Shown: one piece after another, positions 19,128 to 27,142 of the stretch | How positions within the stretch are numbered: the first letter of the stretch is position 1 | Layout: the number at the start of each line of letters is the position of its first letter | Source: Pseudomonas sp. GM74 | GTDB lineage: Bacteria > Pseudomonadota > Gammaproteobacteria > Pseudomonadales > Pseudomonadaceae | Length of the DNA stretch: 64,000 bases | NCBI RefSeq assembly: GCF_000282455.1 | Contig: NZ_AKJG01000158.1 | Span: 16,978-80,977 of the forward strand | Reading direction: 5' to 3' | Notes under the pieces: model-generated | The model's input: only the letters and a program-made list of their open reading frames with translations | What the model was told of the DNA's origin: nothing | The model's database searches: none | Position numbers and translations under genes: made by a program

Positions 19128-20633
19128 ATGCCAAACCAACAACTCTTCCTCGGCATCGACTGCGGCACCCAGGGCACCAAGGCCATCATCCTTGACGCAG
19201 TGAGTGGTGAAGTGCTCGGCCAGGGAGCGGCCAGCCACAGCCTGATCAGCGGCGCCAATGGCCGTCGCGAGCAGGACACTAACCAGTGGCTGGAAGCCTT
19301 CGCCACCGCCACCCGCCGCGCCTTGCTCGCGGCCAAAGTCGATGGCCAGTCGATTCTCGGCATTGGCGTCTCCGGCCAGCAACACGGCCTGGTGCTGCTC
19401 GACGATCAGGGCAAGGTGCTGCGTGCAGCCAAACTCTGGTGCGACACCGAAACCACCCCGGAAAATGATCGACTGCTGGCCCACCTGGGCGGCGAAAAGG
19501 GTTCGCTGGAGCGCCTCGGCGTGGTCATCGCGCCGGGCTACACCGTCTCCAAGCTGTTATGGACCAAAGAACAGCATCCCGAGGTGTTCTCCCGGATCGC
19601 CCGCATCTTGCTGCCCCACGATTACCTCAACCATTGGCTGACCGGCCGCAGTTGCAGCGAATACGGCGATGCCTCCGGCACCGGGTATTTCAACGTGCGT
19701 ACGCGCCAGTGGGATTTGCAATTGCTGCGTGACATCGACCCCAGCGGACGCCTGCAAGCCGCGCTGCCCGAGTTGATCGATGCACACCAGCCGGTTGGCA
19801 CGATTCTGCCGGGCATCGCCGAACACCTGGGCATCAACCCGAAGGCCCTGGTCTCCAGCGGTGGCGGCGACAATATGATGGGCGCCATCGGCACCGGCAA
19901 CATCCAGCCTGGTGCAATCACCATGAGCCTCGGTTCGTCGGGCACGGTGTACGCCTACGCCGATCAGCCGCACGTCGCCGCAGATGCCGCGGTTGCCAAC
20001 TTCTGTTCTTCCAGTGGCGGCTGGCTGCCATTGATCTGCACCATGAACCTGACCAATGCCACCGGCCTGATTCGCGACCTGCTGGAGCTCGATATCGATC
20101 AGTTCAACGACCTCGTTACCCAAGCGCCGATCGGTTCCGAAGGCGTTTGCATGCTGCCGTTCTTCAACGGCGAACGGGTGCCTGCCCTGCCCTATGCCAG
20201 CGCCAGCCTGTGGGGCTTGACCATGACCAACCTGACCCGGGCCAACCTGTGCCGCGCGGTGGTCGAAGGCACGACATTCGGTTTACGTTACGGACTGGAC
20301 CTGCTGCGCCACAATGGCTTACAAAGCCGCAGCATTCGGCTGATCGGCGGCGGGTCAAAAAGTGCGGTCTGGCGGCAGATCGTCGCCGACACCATGGATA
20401 CACCGGTGATCTGTACCGAACAAAGCGAGGCCGCGGCCTTAGGGGCGGGGATTCAGGCAGCCTGGTGCGTATCCCGGGTTAACGGGCGCGAAGACAGCCT
20501 GGCGCAATTGTGCGAGCGCTGCGTAAAACTCGACCCGGCCAGTGAAACCCTGCCGGTCGCCGACAATGTACACGTCTGCCAACAGGCGTATGAACGCTAT
20601 CGACAGCAAGTCGCAACCCTAATTAAAGAGTGA
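19128..20633 (+). CDS. mtlY: Xylulokinase
   Basis: A 501-residue FGGY-family sugar kinase. The N-terminal phosphate motif is LGIDCGTQGTK, and the C-terminal ATPase lobe has LIGGGSKSAVWRQIVAD. It phosphorylates D-xylulose, the MtlD product of D-arabitol, to xylulose 5-phosphate for the pentose phosphate route. The ATG at 19128 follows AAGGATCCACT; the frame extends six codons upstream without support. It lies beyond the second REP pair, 6 bases before the fructokinase gene. Order and content agree with mtlY of P. fluorescens. Confidence 0.93.
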   Translation: MPNQQLFLGIDCGTQGTKAIILDAVSGEVLGQGAASHSLISGANGRREQDTNQWLEAFATATRRALLAAKVDGQSILGIGVSGQQHGLVLLDDQGKVLRAAKLWCDTETTPENDRLLAHLGGEKGSLERLGVVIAPGYTVSKLLWTKEQHPEVFSRIARILLPHDYLNHWLTGRSCSEYGDASGTGYFNVRTRQWDLQLLRDIDPSGRLQAALPELIDAHQPVGTILPGIAEHLGINPKALVSSGGGDNMMGAIGTGNIQPGAITMSLGSSGTVYAYADQPHVAADAAVANFCSSSGGWLPLICTMNLTNATGLIRDLLELDIDQFNDLVTQAPIGSEGVCMLPFFNGERVPALPYASASLWGLTMTNLTRANLCRAVVEGTTFGLRYGLDLLRHNGLQSRSIRLIGGGSKSAVWRQIVADTMDTPVICTEQSEAAALGAGIQAAWCVSRVNGREDSLAQLCERCVKLDPASETLPVADNVHVCQQAYERYRQQVATLIKE

Positions 20634-20639
20634 TCAACT

Positions 20640-21584
20640 ATGTACCTGGTGTGTGGCGAAGCGCTGTTCGATTTTTTCAGTGAAAACGACGCAAGCGGTC
20701 TGGCTTCCAAAGTGAATTTCAAAGCCATTGCCGGTGGTTCGCCGTTCAACGTGGCGGTGGGCTTGCGCCGGTTGGGCGTGGATGCGGCGCTGTTGGCCGG
20801 GTTGTCCACCGACTATCTGGGCCGGCGCCTGCTGCAAGTGTTGCAAGATGAAGGCGTGTGCCAGGACTACCTGCTGGATTTCACCGCACCGACCACCCTG
20901 GCAATGGTCGCCGTAGGGGCCAATGGCTCGCCGCAGTACAGCTTCCGTGGCGAAGGCTGCGCGGATCGACAATTGCAACCGGAACACCTGCCGGCACTCG
21001 GGCCTGAAGTGCGCGGCCTGCATATCGGCTCGTTTTCCCTGGTGGTGCAGCCGATTGCCGACACGCTATTGGCATTGGTGCGCCGGGAAAGCGGCAGGCG
21101 CCTGATCAGCCTCGATCCGAACGTGCGCCTGAACCCGGAGCCGGACATCGACCTGTGGCGTAACCGGATCGCGACGCTGGTGGAGCTGGCCGACCTGATC
21201 AAGGTCAGCGACGAGGACCTGCATCTGTTGTACCCCGGCCAGGACCCGGCGCAGGTGATCGAAGGCTGGTTGCAGCACCGCTGTCAGCTGGTATTCCTGA
21301 CCCGGGGTGGCGAAGGCGCGAGTGTGTTCAGCCGGGTTCACGGTTCGTGGTCGACTCCCGCCTGTGAGGTAAAAATCGCCGACACCGTAGGCGCGGGCGA
21401 TACCTTCCAGGCGGCGCTGATTACCTGGTTGACCGAACAGCAGCTGGATTCAGTGGAGGGCGTGAAGCAACTTGGCCGCGAGCAGATCGACCACATGCTG
21501 AAGTTCGCGGTGCGGGCGGCGGCACTGACGTGCAGCAAGACCGGGCCGGATCTGCCTTATCGCAAGCAACTGGATTTGCGCTGA
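20640..21584 (+). CDS. mtlZ: Fructokinase (PfkB family)
   Basis: A 314-residue ribokinase-fold kinase. The PfkB signature near the C-terminus, DTVGAGDTFQAALITWL, holds the catalytic Asp, and an N-terminal GGSPFNVAVGLRRLG motif binds sugar. It phosphorylates cytosolic fructose from MtlD to fructose 6-phosphate. The gene starts 6 bases after mtlY. This completes the pathway from periplasmic hexitol to central metabolism. A single REP-like element lies just after the stop near 21598. Confidence 0.93.
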   Translation: MYLVCGEALFDFFSENDASGLASKVNFKAIAGGSPFNVAVGLRRLGVDAALLAGLSTDYLGRRLLQVLQDEGVCQDYLLDFTAPTTLAMVAVGANGSPQYSFRGEGCADRQLQPEHLPALGPEVRGLHIGSFSLVVQPIADTLLALVRRESGRRLISLDPNVRLNPEPDIDLWRNRIATLVELADLIKVSDEDLHLLYPGQDPAQVIEGWLQHRCQLVFLTRGGEGASVFSRVHGSWSTPACEVKIADTVGAGDTFQAALITWLTEQQLDSVEGVKQLGREQIDHMLKFAVRAAALTCSKTGPDLPYRKQLDLR

Positions 21585-21597
21585 GTTCGAAGGCCTC

Positions 21598-21621
21598 ATC
21601 GCGGGCAAGTTCGCTCCCACA
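21598..21621. repeat. Single degenerate REP element after mtlZ
   Basis: The sequence atcgcgggcaagttcgctcc followed by caca matches the REP core with a few changes and has no facing partner. It marks the end of the mtl operon. Confidence 0.6.
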
Positions 21622-21874
21622 GGGTTGCGGGTCGTTCACAGCATTTGTGTCCACCCTTGTTCGCGATGACTTTCCATCAGACGCCCGATGGTCTTAACTG
21701 ATACACAGGATCGCGCATCCGCGACAGGCGGTGTCCAGCCGGGTTAACCCTCGCTTAACCGTGCGATCCAACACTTCACTGGACCGCACGCCCTCAGACT
21801 GTTCTGACGCCCAGTGCGGCAAGTTCGACAAGCGACACATCGAACTGACATTCCGTCCGCACCGGAGATCGTTG

Positions 21875-22141
21875 ATGAACACTCGCACCCTGCTGATTAC
21901 CACCGCCCTCGCCTGCACCGCGTTTGTCGGCCTGGCTCAGGCCAATGACACCACTGACTCTCAAGCCACGCCCTATCACTACGGCATGCCATTGCATGTC
22001 AGCAAAGTGATTTCACTTTCCGAGCCGGACACCCTGGAGTGCAAAGTGGTGACGGCCGAGATGAAGTACATCGATGACTCGGGAAAACCCGCAGAAATTT
22101 CCTACCGTAAACTTTCCGACGCTTGCGAGAACCAGAGCTGA
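21875..22141 (+). CDS. DUF2790 family small secreted protein
   Basis: An 88-residue protein with a signal peptide (residues 1-23, cleavage after GLAQA). The mature part contains YHYGMPLHVSKVISL, the hallmark of DUF2790, a family common in Pseudomonas. GGAG stands before the ATG. These periplasmic proteins have no proven function; some are known to respond to copper or stress, but nothing here shows that. The upstream 290 bases hold one degenerate REP and no other gene. Two Cys residues flank the C-terminal half and could form a disulfide. Confidence 0.82.
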   Translation: MNTRTLLITTALACTAFVGLAQANDTTDSQATPYHYGMPLHVSKVISLSEPDTLECKVVTAEMKYIDDSGKPAEISYRKLSDACENQS

Positions 22142-22232
22142 CTGAAAAGTCTGATTTGGCACTTGGCGGTATTCCTTTGAGGGTTGCGGCGCTATGCTCT
22201 AGCGCCTCCCTCTCTGCCCGCAAGGATTGGCC

Positions 22233-22628
22233 ATGCAGTTGTCGTTTCGCACGTTGTCGATGTTTACCGCCGCCATCTGTCTGGTGCTGAGCCTGGTCTG
22301 GGGCCTGACACCGCAATGGTTATTGTCGTTCTGGGACATCGAATTTTCATTCGCGGTGGGATTGGTCGCGCGACGCACCGCCGTGCTGTTTGGGGCGTTG
22401 AGCGTGTTCTCTTTTCTGGTTCGCAACGCGCCCCCTTGCGCAACCCGCAATGCCCTGAGCCTCGGCTTCGTCGTCGGCAGCTGGGGATTGGCCGTGCTGG
22501 GTTTTGCCGAATGGCTCAGTGGCCATGTCGGGCCGGGGATTTTGCTGGCGGTCGGGTTTGAACTGGCGCTGGGCCTGGCGTTCTTCCAGACCCGGCGCAT
22601 GTCCCTGGAACCCGAAACAGCAGGCTAG
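22233..22628 (+). CDS. Small inner-membrane protein, unknown function
   Basis: A 131-residue protein with about four membrane segments (roughly 8-28, 45-65, 70-90 and 97-118). The ATG at 22233 has AAGGA seven bases before it; a TTG two codons upstream is in frame but unsupported. The central arginine pair in VGLVARRTAVLFG lies between segments. It resembles small DUF4345-like or DoxX-like hydrophobic proteins in size only, and I do not recognise the family. It converges with and overlaps the DUF1652 gene by 4 bases at their 3' ends. Confidence 0.7.
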   Translation: MQLSFRTLSMFTAAICLVLSLVWGLTPQWLLSFWDIEFSFAVGLVARRTAVLFGALSVFSFLVRNAPPCATRNALSLGFVVGSWGLAVLGFAEWLSGHVGPGILLAVGFELALGLAFFQTRRMSLEPETAG

Positions 22629-22891
22629 AGTGCTTTGCCCAACATGGAGTGCGGCTCGACCTCGACGTGATGTTGTCTGGAACGCAGTTGGGCAATCAAT
22701 TCGTTTATTTCCCGGCAACCATTGAGTCCGGAGGCATCGATGCCAGTGACCATTAGATCGAGCTGATCGGTTTGCCCGTCTGCATAGACCTTGACGGTCA
22801 TCGACAGATCCGGTGACAGGGTGCACTGGCAGCGCTTGGGCAGAAAACTGCTTTCGATGATATTGCGAATTTCCAAGGCAGAAAGAAACAT
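22625..22891 (-). CDS. DUF1652 family protein
   Basis: An 88-residue soluble protein containing EIRNIIESSFLPKRCQCTLS and a repeated Val-His pattern near the C-terminus, typical of DUF1652, which is widespread in Pseudomonas with several paralogues per genome. The start is fixed by a very strong site (AAAGGAGGGAG) seven bases before the ATG at 22891; longer frames upstream are rejected. Function is unknown. Its 3' end overlaps the rightward membrane-protein gene. Confidence 0.85.
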   Translation of the reverse strand: MFLSALEIRNIIESSFLPKRCQCTLSPDLSMTVKVYADGQTDQLDLMVTGIDASGLNGCREINELIAQLRSRQHHVEVEPHSMLGKAL

Positions 22892-23168
22892 GGCGACTCC
22901 CTCCTTTATGAAACTGCCGACGATCAATGCTTGCTCATTTGAAATCCCGGCAAGCTTCAGGGACAGATACAGCATAAAACATACCCTGAGTTTCGCGGTG
23001 CAACTCATCGGCAATTCAAGAATTTAGTCGAATCACCTGTAAAGCCTGCCATGCAGTTTGCAATAAGCGCCCCTGGCGACCCTGCAATTAGCAACCCGGG
23101 ATCCCGGGTTTGCATTCACTGCACACGACAGTGAAAATGCCGCCCTTCACTTCAAGCAAGGAGGCATC

Positions 23169-23651
23169 ATGAATTCTTTGACCATTAGCGCTTGCACAGC
23201 GCTGGTTGCACTGGGGCTTGCCGGCGTAGCGCACGCCGCCAAACTGGAAGACACCGCACCCTATCCGAAGGCAGAAAGCGGGTTTACCCGCCAGGTCATC
23301 CACCTTGCGCCACAGACCCGGGAAAACGACTTCCAGGTCGAGATTCTGGCCGGTAAGACGATGACCGTCGACTGCAATAACCCGCGTCTGGGCGGCATTC
23401 TCGAAGAGAAGAACCTCGAGGGTTGGGGTTATCCGTTCTATCGCCTGGAAAAAGTCATCGGGCCGATGAGCACGCTGATGGCTTGCCCGGCCGGCACGAG
23501 CAAACAGGGTTTTGTACCGGTGGTCGGTGACGGCTTCCTGCTGCGTTACAACAGCAAACTGCCGCTGGTGCTGTACGTGCCCAAGGACATCGAAGTGCGC
23601 TACCGGATCTGGTCGGCGTCGACCAAGGTCGAGAAAGCCGTTCAGGAATAA
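23169..23651 (+). CDS. eco: Ecotin, periplasmic serine protease inhibitor
   Basis: A 160-residue protein with a signal peptide (residues 1-23, ending GVAHA). The mature domain matches ecotin: the reactive loop STLMACP has Met104 as the P1 residue, as in E. coli, and Cys pairs are placed to hold the loop. Ecotin dimers inhibit trypsin-, chymotrypsin- and elastase-like proteases and protect against neutrophil or predator proteases. AAGGAGG stands before the ATG. It is a single-gene unit between the DUF1652 gene and the leftward threonine dehydratase. Confidence 0.95.
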   Translation: MNSLTISACTALVALGLAGVAHAAKLEDTAPYPKAESGFTRQVIHLAPQTRENDFQVEILAGKTMTVDCNNPRLGGILEEKNLEGWGYPFYRLEKVIGPMSTLMACPAGTSKQGFVPVVGDGFLLRYNSKLPLVLYVPKDIEVRYRIWSASTKVEKAVQE

Positions 23652-23702
23652 CCCGGCCATTCGGCGGACCCTCGCGACGTCCGCTGTAGACCGGTCCAGG
23701 CG

Positions 23703-24716
23703 TCATGCCGGGGCGCCACTCAACGCGGCGCGCTCGGCCACATGCCCCAGGCTGTCGAAATTGATATTGGCACCCGAGTCGATCGCCACCAGTGTCTGCC
23801 CCAAGGCACCGGTCTGCGCGACGTATTTCTTGATCCCGGCCACCGCCAGCGCACCGGAAGGTTCGGTGATCGAGCGGGTATCGTCGTAGATATTCTTGAT
23901 TGCCGCGCAAAGCTCATCGTTGCTGACCGTCATGACCTCATCGACGCAAAACCGGCAGACCTCAAAACCGTAAGCGCCGACCTGCGCCACCGCCACCCCA
24001 TCGGCGAAGGTGCCAACACTCGGCAACATGACCCGTTCGCCGGCATGCATCGCCGCTTGCAGACACGCGCAATGCTCCGACTCCACGCCAATGATGCGAA
24101 CTTCCGGCCGCAGGTATTTGACGTAGGCGGCGATGCCCGCGATCAGCCCGCCGCCCCCTACCGGTACGAAGATCGCATCCAGCGGCCCCTGATGCTGGCG
24201 CAGGATTTCCATGGCCACCGTGCCTTGCCCCGCGATCACCTCCGGGTCGTCGAAGGGCGAAACGAAGGTGCGACCGGTTTTTCCGGCCAGATCCAGTGCA
24301 TAGGCCAGGGCGAACGGAAAGCTTTCGCCGTGCAACACCGCATCGGCACCGCGACTGCGCACCCCGATGACCTTCAGTTGGGGCGTCGTGCAGGGCATGA
24401 CGATGGTGGCGTTGATCCCCAGTTCCCGCGCCGCCAGTGCCACACCCTGCGCATGATTGCCGGCAGACGCCGTGACCACGCCGCGAGCCTTTTGCGCCTC
24501 GCTCAGTTGCACCAGCTTGTTGTAGGCGCCGCGGATCTTGAAGGAAAAGGTTGGTTGCAGGTCTTCGCGCTTGAGCAGGATCTGGTTGCCCAAGGCTTCG
24601 GACAAGGCTGGCGCCGGTTGCAATGGCGTGCGCACGGCCAGTTCATAGACCGGCGCGGCAAGGATTTTTTTGACGTAGTGTTCAAGCAGGCTTTGCTGGT
24701 CGGTCGTAAAGCTCAT
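23703..24716 (-). CDS. Threonine dehydratase, short form
   Basis: A 337-residue PLP enzyme of fold type II. Lys60 in FSFKIRG binds PLP and VPVGGGGLIAGIA holds the phosphate loop. It deaminates threonine (or serine) to 2-oxobutyrate, the first carbon source for isoleucine. It lacks the C-terminal ACT-like domain that mediates isoleucine feedback in biosynthetic IlvA of about 500 residues, so enzyme-level control is probably absent. Control may instead be transcriptional, because an isoleucine-codon leader and terminator precede it (24762-24901). Serine racemase or hydroxyaspartate dehydratase remain possible alternatives. The start MSFTTD has AGGAGAC eight bases upstream. Confidence 0.9.
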   Translation of the reverse strand: MSFTTDQQSLLEHYVKKILAAPVYELAVRTPLQPAPALSEALGNQILLKREDLQPTFSFKIRGAYNKLVQLSEAQKARGVVTASAGNHAQGVALAARELGINATIVMPCTTPQLKVIGVRSRGADAVLHGESFPFALAYALDLAGKTGRTFVSPFDDPEVIAGQGTVAMEILRQHQGPLDAIFVPVGGGGLIAGIAAYVKYLRPEVRIIGVESEHCACLQAAMHAGERVMLPSVGTFADGVAVAQVGAYGFEVCRFCVDEVMTVSNDELCAAIKNIYDDTRSITEPSGALAVAGIKKYVAQTGALGQTLVAIDSGANINFDSLGHVAERAALSGAPA

Positions 24717-24761
24717 GGTCGTCTCCTGACAGTGTTCGGGGTCCGGGAGACAGAAAGTAAA

Positions 24762-24782
24762 AACCCGCCTCCAGGGCGGGTT
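24762..24782 (-). terminator. Attenuator terminator before the threonine dehydratase
   Basis: Read leftward, AACCCGCC and GGCGGGTT form a perfect 8-bp stem with a 5-base loop, followed by a T run (GGTTTTTAC). It lies 19 bases after the leader stop codon and about 45 bases before the structural gene. Its 5' arm can instead pair with GGCGGG at 24805-24810. Confidence 0.85.
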
Positions 24783-24800
24783 GGGTGCTGCAGTCGTGAG

Positions 24801-24866
24801 CTAGCCCGCCAAATGAGGAATGGCGGTAATAATGCTTGGCTGGCAGCGCAATACAGTGGAAGTCAT
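24801..24866 (-). CDS. Isoleucine-rich leader peptide (21 residues)
   Basis: A 22-codon frame from ATG (24866) to TAG (24801). It encodes MTSTVLRCQPSI followed by ITAIPHLAG, with isoleucine at codons 12, 13 and 16 and threonine at 2, 4 and 14. The tandem ATT-ATT codons lie immediately before a CCGCCA segment (24821-24826) that can pair with TGGCGG at 24806-24811. A ribosome stalled for charged tRNA-Ile would mask this segment. No ribosome binding site is visible. The predicted transcription start is at or next to the ATG, so translation would be leaderless. It is too short for routine gene callers. Confidence 0.75.
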   Translation of the reverse strand: MTSTVLRCQPSIITAIPHLAG

Positions 24867-24872
24867 GACTGG

Positions 24873-24901
24873 AAATTAGCCGGGCGTTGATGGCAAGTCA
24901 A
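24873..24901 (-). promoter_or_regulatory. Sigma-70 promoter of the leader-threonine dehydratase unit
   Basis: Read leftward, TTGACT (24901-24896) and TAATTT (24878-24873) are spaced by exactly 17 bases. The +1 would fall about seven bases on, at the leader ATG (24866). The boxes are near consensus, and nothing else in this 247-base gap competes. Confidence 0.7.
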
Positions 24902-24963
24902 TGGCAAGTTTGCGGTGGTCGCTATAGGCTACCGGTTCTATTCATTGCCCAAGGAAGGAAAAC

Positions 24964-25299
24964 ATGAAAGCCATTGCCCTGCCCCTTATCGCCTTGATCG
25001 CTTTTGCCGGCTACACGGTTTCAGTGATGCTCCAGGCCGAACAATCATTGATCGACTTCGGCATCAGCCTGATGTCACGCCCCGATACTGCACAAGTGGT
25101 GATCGACCTTTACCTGCTGGCAACGCTTGCGGGGCTCTGGATGTACCAGGATGCGCGAAAGCGCGGGCAGCCGGTGCTTTCGTTGGTGCCTTATCTGCTG
25201 ATCACCGCAGTGTTTGTTTCGATTGGGCCATTGTTGTATCTGGTGGTACGCGGGTTTCAGGATCGCAGGAGATCAGTAGCCGCGACTGGGCAGATCTGA
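24964..25299 (+). CDS. DUF2834 family membrane protein
   Basis: A 111-residue protein with three membrane segments (about 4-22, 44-62, 70-95). The mid-protein motif VIDLYLLATLAGLWMYQDAR is that of DUF2834. AAGGAAGG precedes the ATG. Function of the family is unknown. It is divergent from the threonine dehydratase leader, and their promoters share the interval 24867-24963. A degenerate REP lies after it at 25330. Confidence 0.8.
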   Translation: MKAIALPLIALIAFAGYTVSVMLQAEQSLIDFGISLMSRPDTAQVVIDLYLLATLAGLWMYQDARKRGQPVLSLVPYLLITAVFVSIGPLLYLVVRGFQDRRRSVAATGQI

Positions 25300-25329
25300 C
25301 CCGCCCCCAGTGATGGGCTTGAAATTGCA

Positions 25330-25353
25330 ATCGCGAGCAGGCTCGCTCCTACA
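25330..25353. repeat. Single REP element
   Basis: atcgcgagcaggctcgctcc followed by taca matches the REP core without a facing partner, between the convergent DUF2834 and sugar dehydrogenase genes. Confidence 0.65.
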
Positions 25354-25436
25354 CTGGATATGCAAGACTGGAAAAACAGATTCCCTGAAATCTGCGGCCA
25401 CTCACTATCGCGGCCGCAGAACTCGCCAATGGCAGG

Positions 25437-26588
25437 TTATTTCAAACCCACCTTGTACAACTCGCCGCTCTCCTCATCGGTCAAAACATACAAATAGCCG
25501 TCCGGCCCCTGCCGCACATCGCGGATGCGTTTTTTCAGATCCCCGAGCAAGCGCTCTTCGTGTATCACCTTGTCGCCATCGAACTCCAGGCGGATCAGTT
25601 CCTGGCTGATCAACGCACCGATAAACACATTGCGCTGCCAGACTTTGAAACGATCGGCATCGTAGAACGCCATGCCACTCAGGCCCGGGGATTTTTCCCA
25701 GACGTGGTTCGGGGCGACGGTGCCTTCGACGGTCTCACCCTTGGCTTCGGGTATCGGTTGACCGGAGTAGTTGATGCCATGGGTGGCCAGCGGCCAGCCG
25801 TAATTCTTGCCGCGCTCGATGATGTTGACTTCATCGCCGCCCAGAGGGCCGTGTTCGTTTTCCCACAGCGTGCCGTTCCACGGGTTGAGCGCCGCGCCTT
25901 GAGGGTTACGCTGCCCGTAGGACCAGATCTCCGGGCGCACGTTGGCCTGGCCGACAAAGGGGTTGTCCTTGGGCACCGTGCCGTCCGGGTAGATTCGCAC
26001 CACCTTGCCTTGCAGCTTGTCGAGGTCCTGGGCGGTCGGACGGTCATTGTTTTCCCCCAGGGTCACGAACAGATAGCCGTCGCGATCGAACACCAGCCGC
26101 GAGCCAAAATGGTTGCCGACCGAGAGCTTGGGTTCCTGACGCAGGATCACCTGGAAATCCTTGAGCGCCGTCATATCGTCGGAGAGCCGGCCGCGGCCCA
26201 CCGCAGTGCCGGCCTTGTCTCCTTTACCGTCACCTTCGGCATAGGACAGATAGACCATCCGGTCCTGTCTGAAATCCGGCGACAGCGCCACGTCGAGCAA
26301 TCCACCCTGCCCTTTGGCCCAGACCCTGGGTACGCCATTGAGCGGTGCCGACAGTTTGCCGTCGGCGGTCACCAGCCGCAGATTGCCGGGCCGTTCGGTC
26401 ACCAACATGTTTTTGCTGTCCGGCAAGAATGCCAGGGCCCAGGGGTACTCCAGCCCCGTCACGATGGGAGTGACCTCAAGGGTGCCGTCTTCGCTTTTCA
26501 TCGTCCGGGACTGCGCGGCAAGCACAGGGACAGTGGCGCTGATCAATACGCTGGCACAGAGCGTTGCCAAAAGGTTTTTACGCAACAT
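25437..26588 (-). CDS. PQQ-dependent aldose sugar dehydrogenase, periplasmic
   Basis: A 383-residue six-bladed propeller enzyme (soluble aldose dehydrogenase, YliI class). The signal peptide covers residues 1-25 (ending PVLA). Characteristic stretches are YPWALAFLPDSKNMLVTERPG, split here as YPWALAFLP and MLVTERPG, then GGLLDVALSPDF, and the metal and PQQ region WENEHGPLGGDEVN. It oxidises aldoses to lactones outside the cytoplasm and feeds electrons to a carrier. PQQ synthesis genes are not in the window. It is a single leftward gene; the next gene, at 26656-27003, is 67 bases upstream and could be co-transcribed. Confidence 0.92.
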   Translation of the reverse strand: MLRKNLLATLCASVLISATVPVLAAQSRTMKSEDGTLEVTPIVTGLEYPWALAFLPDSKNMLVTERPGNLRLVTADGKLSAPLNGVPRVWAKGQGGLLDVALSPDFRQDRMVYLSYAEGDGKGDKAGTAVGRGRLSDDMTALKDFQVILRQEPKLSVGNHFGSRLVFDRDGYLFVTLGENNDRPTAQDLDKLQGKVVRIYPDGTVPKDNPFVGQANVRPEIWSYGQRNPQGAALNPWNGTLWENEHGPLGGDEVNIIERGKNYGWPLATHGINYSGQPIPEAKGETVEGTVAPNHVWEKSPGLSGMAFYDADRFKVWQRNVFIGALISQELIRLEFDGDKVIHEERLLGDLKKRIRDVRQGPDGYLYVLTDEESGELYKVGLK

Positions 26589-26655
26589 GCAGGATTCCTT
26601 TTCCGATGAAAATGAGGCTTGCTGAAAAGTAGCGGCCAGAGGTCATGCCTGCCAC

Positions 26656-27003
26656 TCAACGGTTGCTGCTACCGGTGTCTCTAGAGGGGGGATTGGGAAT
26701 GAATTTCGGTGGGCCGGCGGGCGCTGTCCGGTCGGGGTAGCGATTACCGATGCCTCCGTTGTCCAGCGTCGGCGGGCGCGGGACCGGCACGGTATTGGGG
26801 CCGCGTATGGCCGGGGCGCTGGGTTGAGTGCCTTGCATGCTGTTGGGGTTGGCCCGGCGAATCGGACTGTTGTAAGGGTTGCTGTTGGTGCTGCCAGGCA
26901 GGTTCTGGGCCAATTGCAACGCAACAGAGACATCAGCCTGGACCAAAGGGCCCAGCACGCCGCTCAAGGCCAGCGCAATGGCGCCAAACACGTATCGGTT
27001 CAT
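26656..27003 (-). CDS. Pro/Asn-rich secreted protein, unknown
   Basis: A 115-residue protein with a signal peptide (residues 1-23, ending PLVQA). The mature part has low complexity, rich in Pro, Asn, Arg and Ser (IRRANPNSMQGTQPSAPAIR), and no Cys. It is probably disordered in the periplasm or envelope. Codon use and the signal peptide support a real gene. It lies 67 bases upstream of the sugar dehydrogenase and in the same direction. I do not recognise a family. Confidence 0.65.
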   Translation of the reverse strand: MNRYVFGAIALALSGVLGPLVQADVSVALQLAQNLPGSTNSNPYNSPIRRANPNSMQGTQPSAPAIRGPNTVPVPRPPTLDNGGIGNRYPDRTAPAGPPKFIPNPPSRDTGSSNR

Positions 27004-27142
27004 GGGGTGCCTCTCTGCGTCCGCGTGGATAAGGACTTCGATACCACGCTACGCCCGAGGTTCGGATTTGTTAACCAAAAACTCCCCGGCAAGATGTAAC
27101 AGGCTGAATGTTCCGGCCTCATCGCCGGAGCGAACACTCCTC

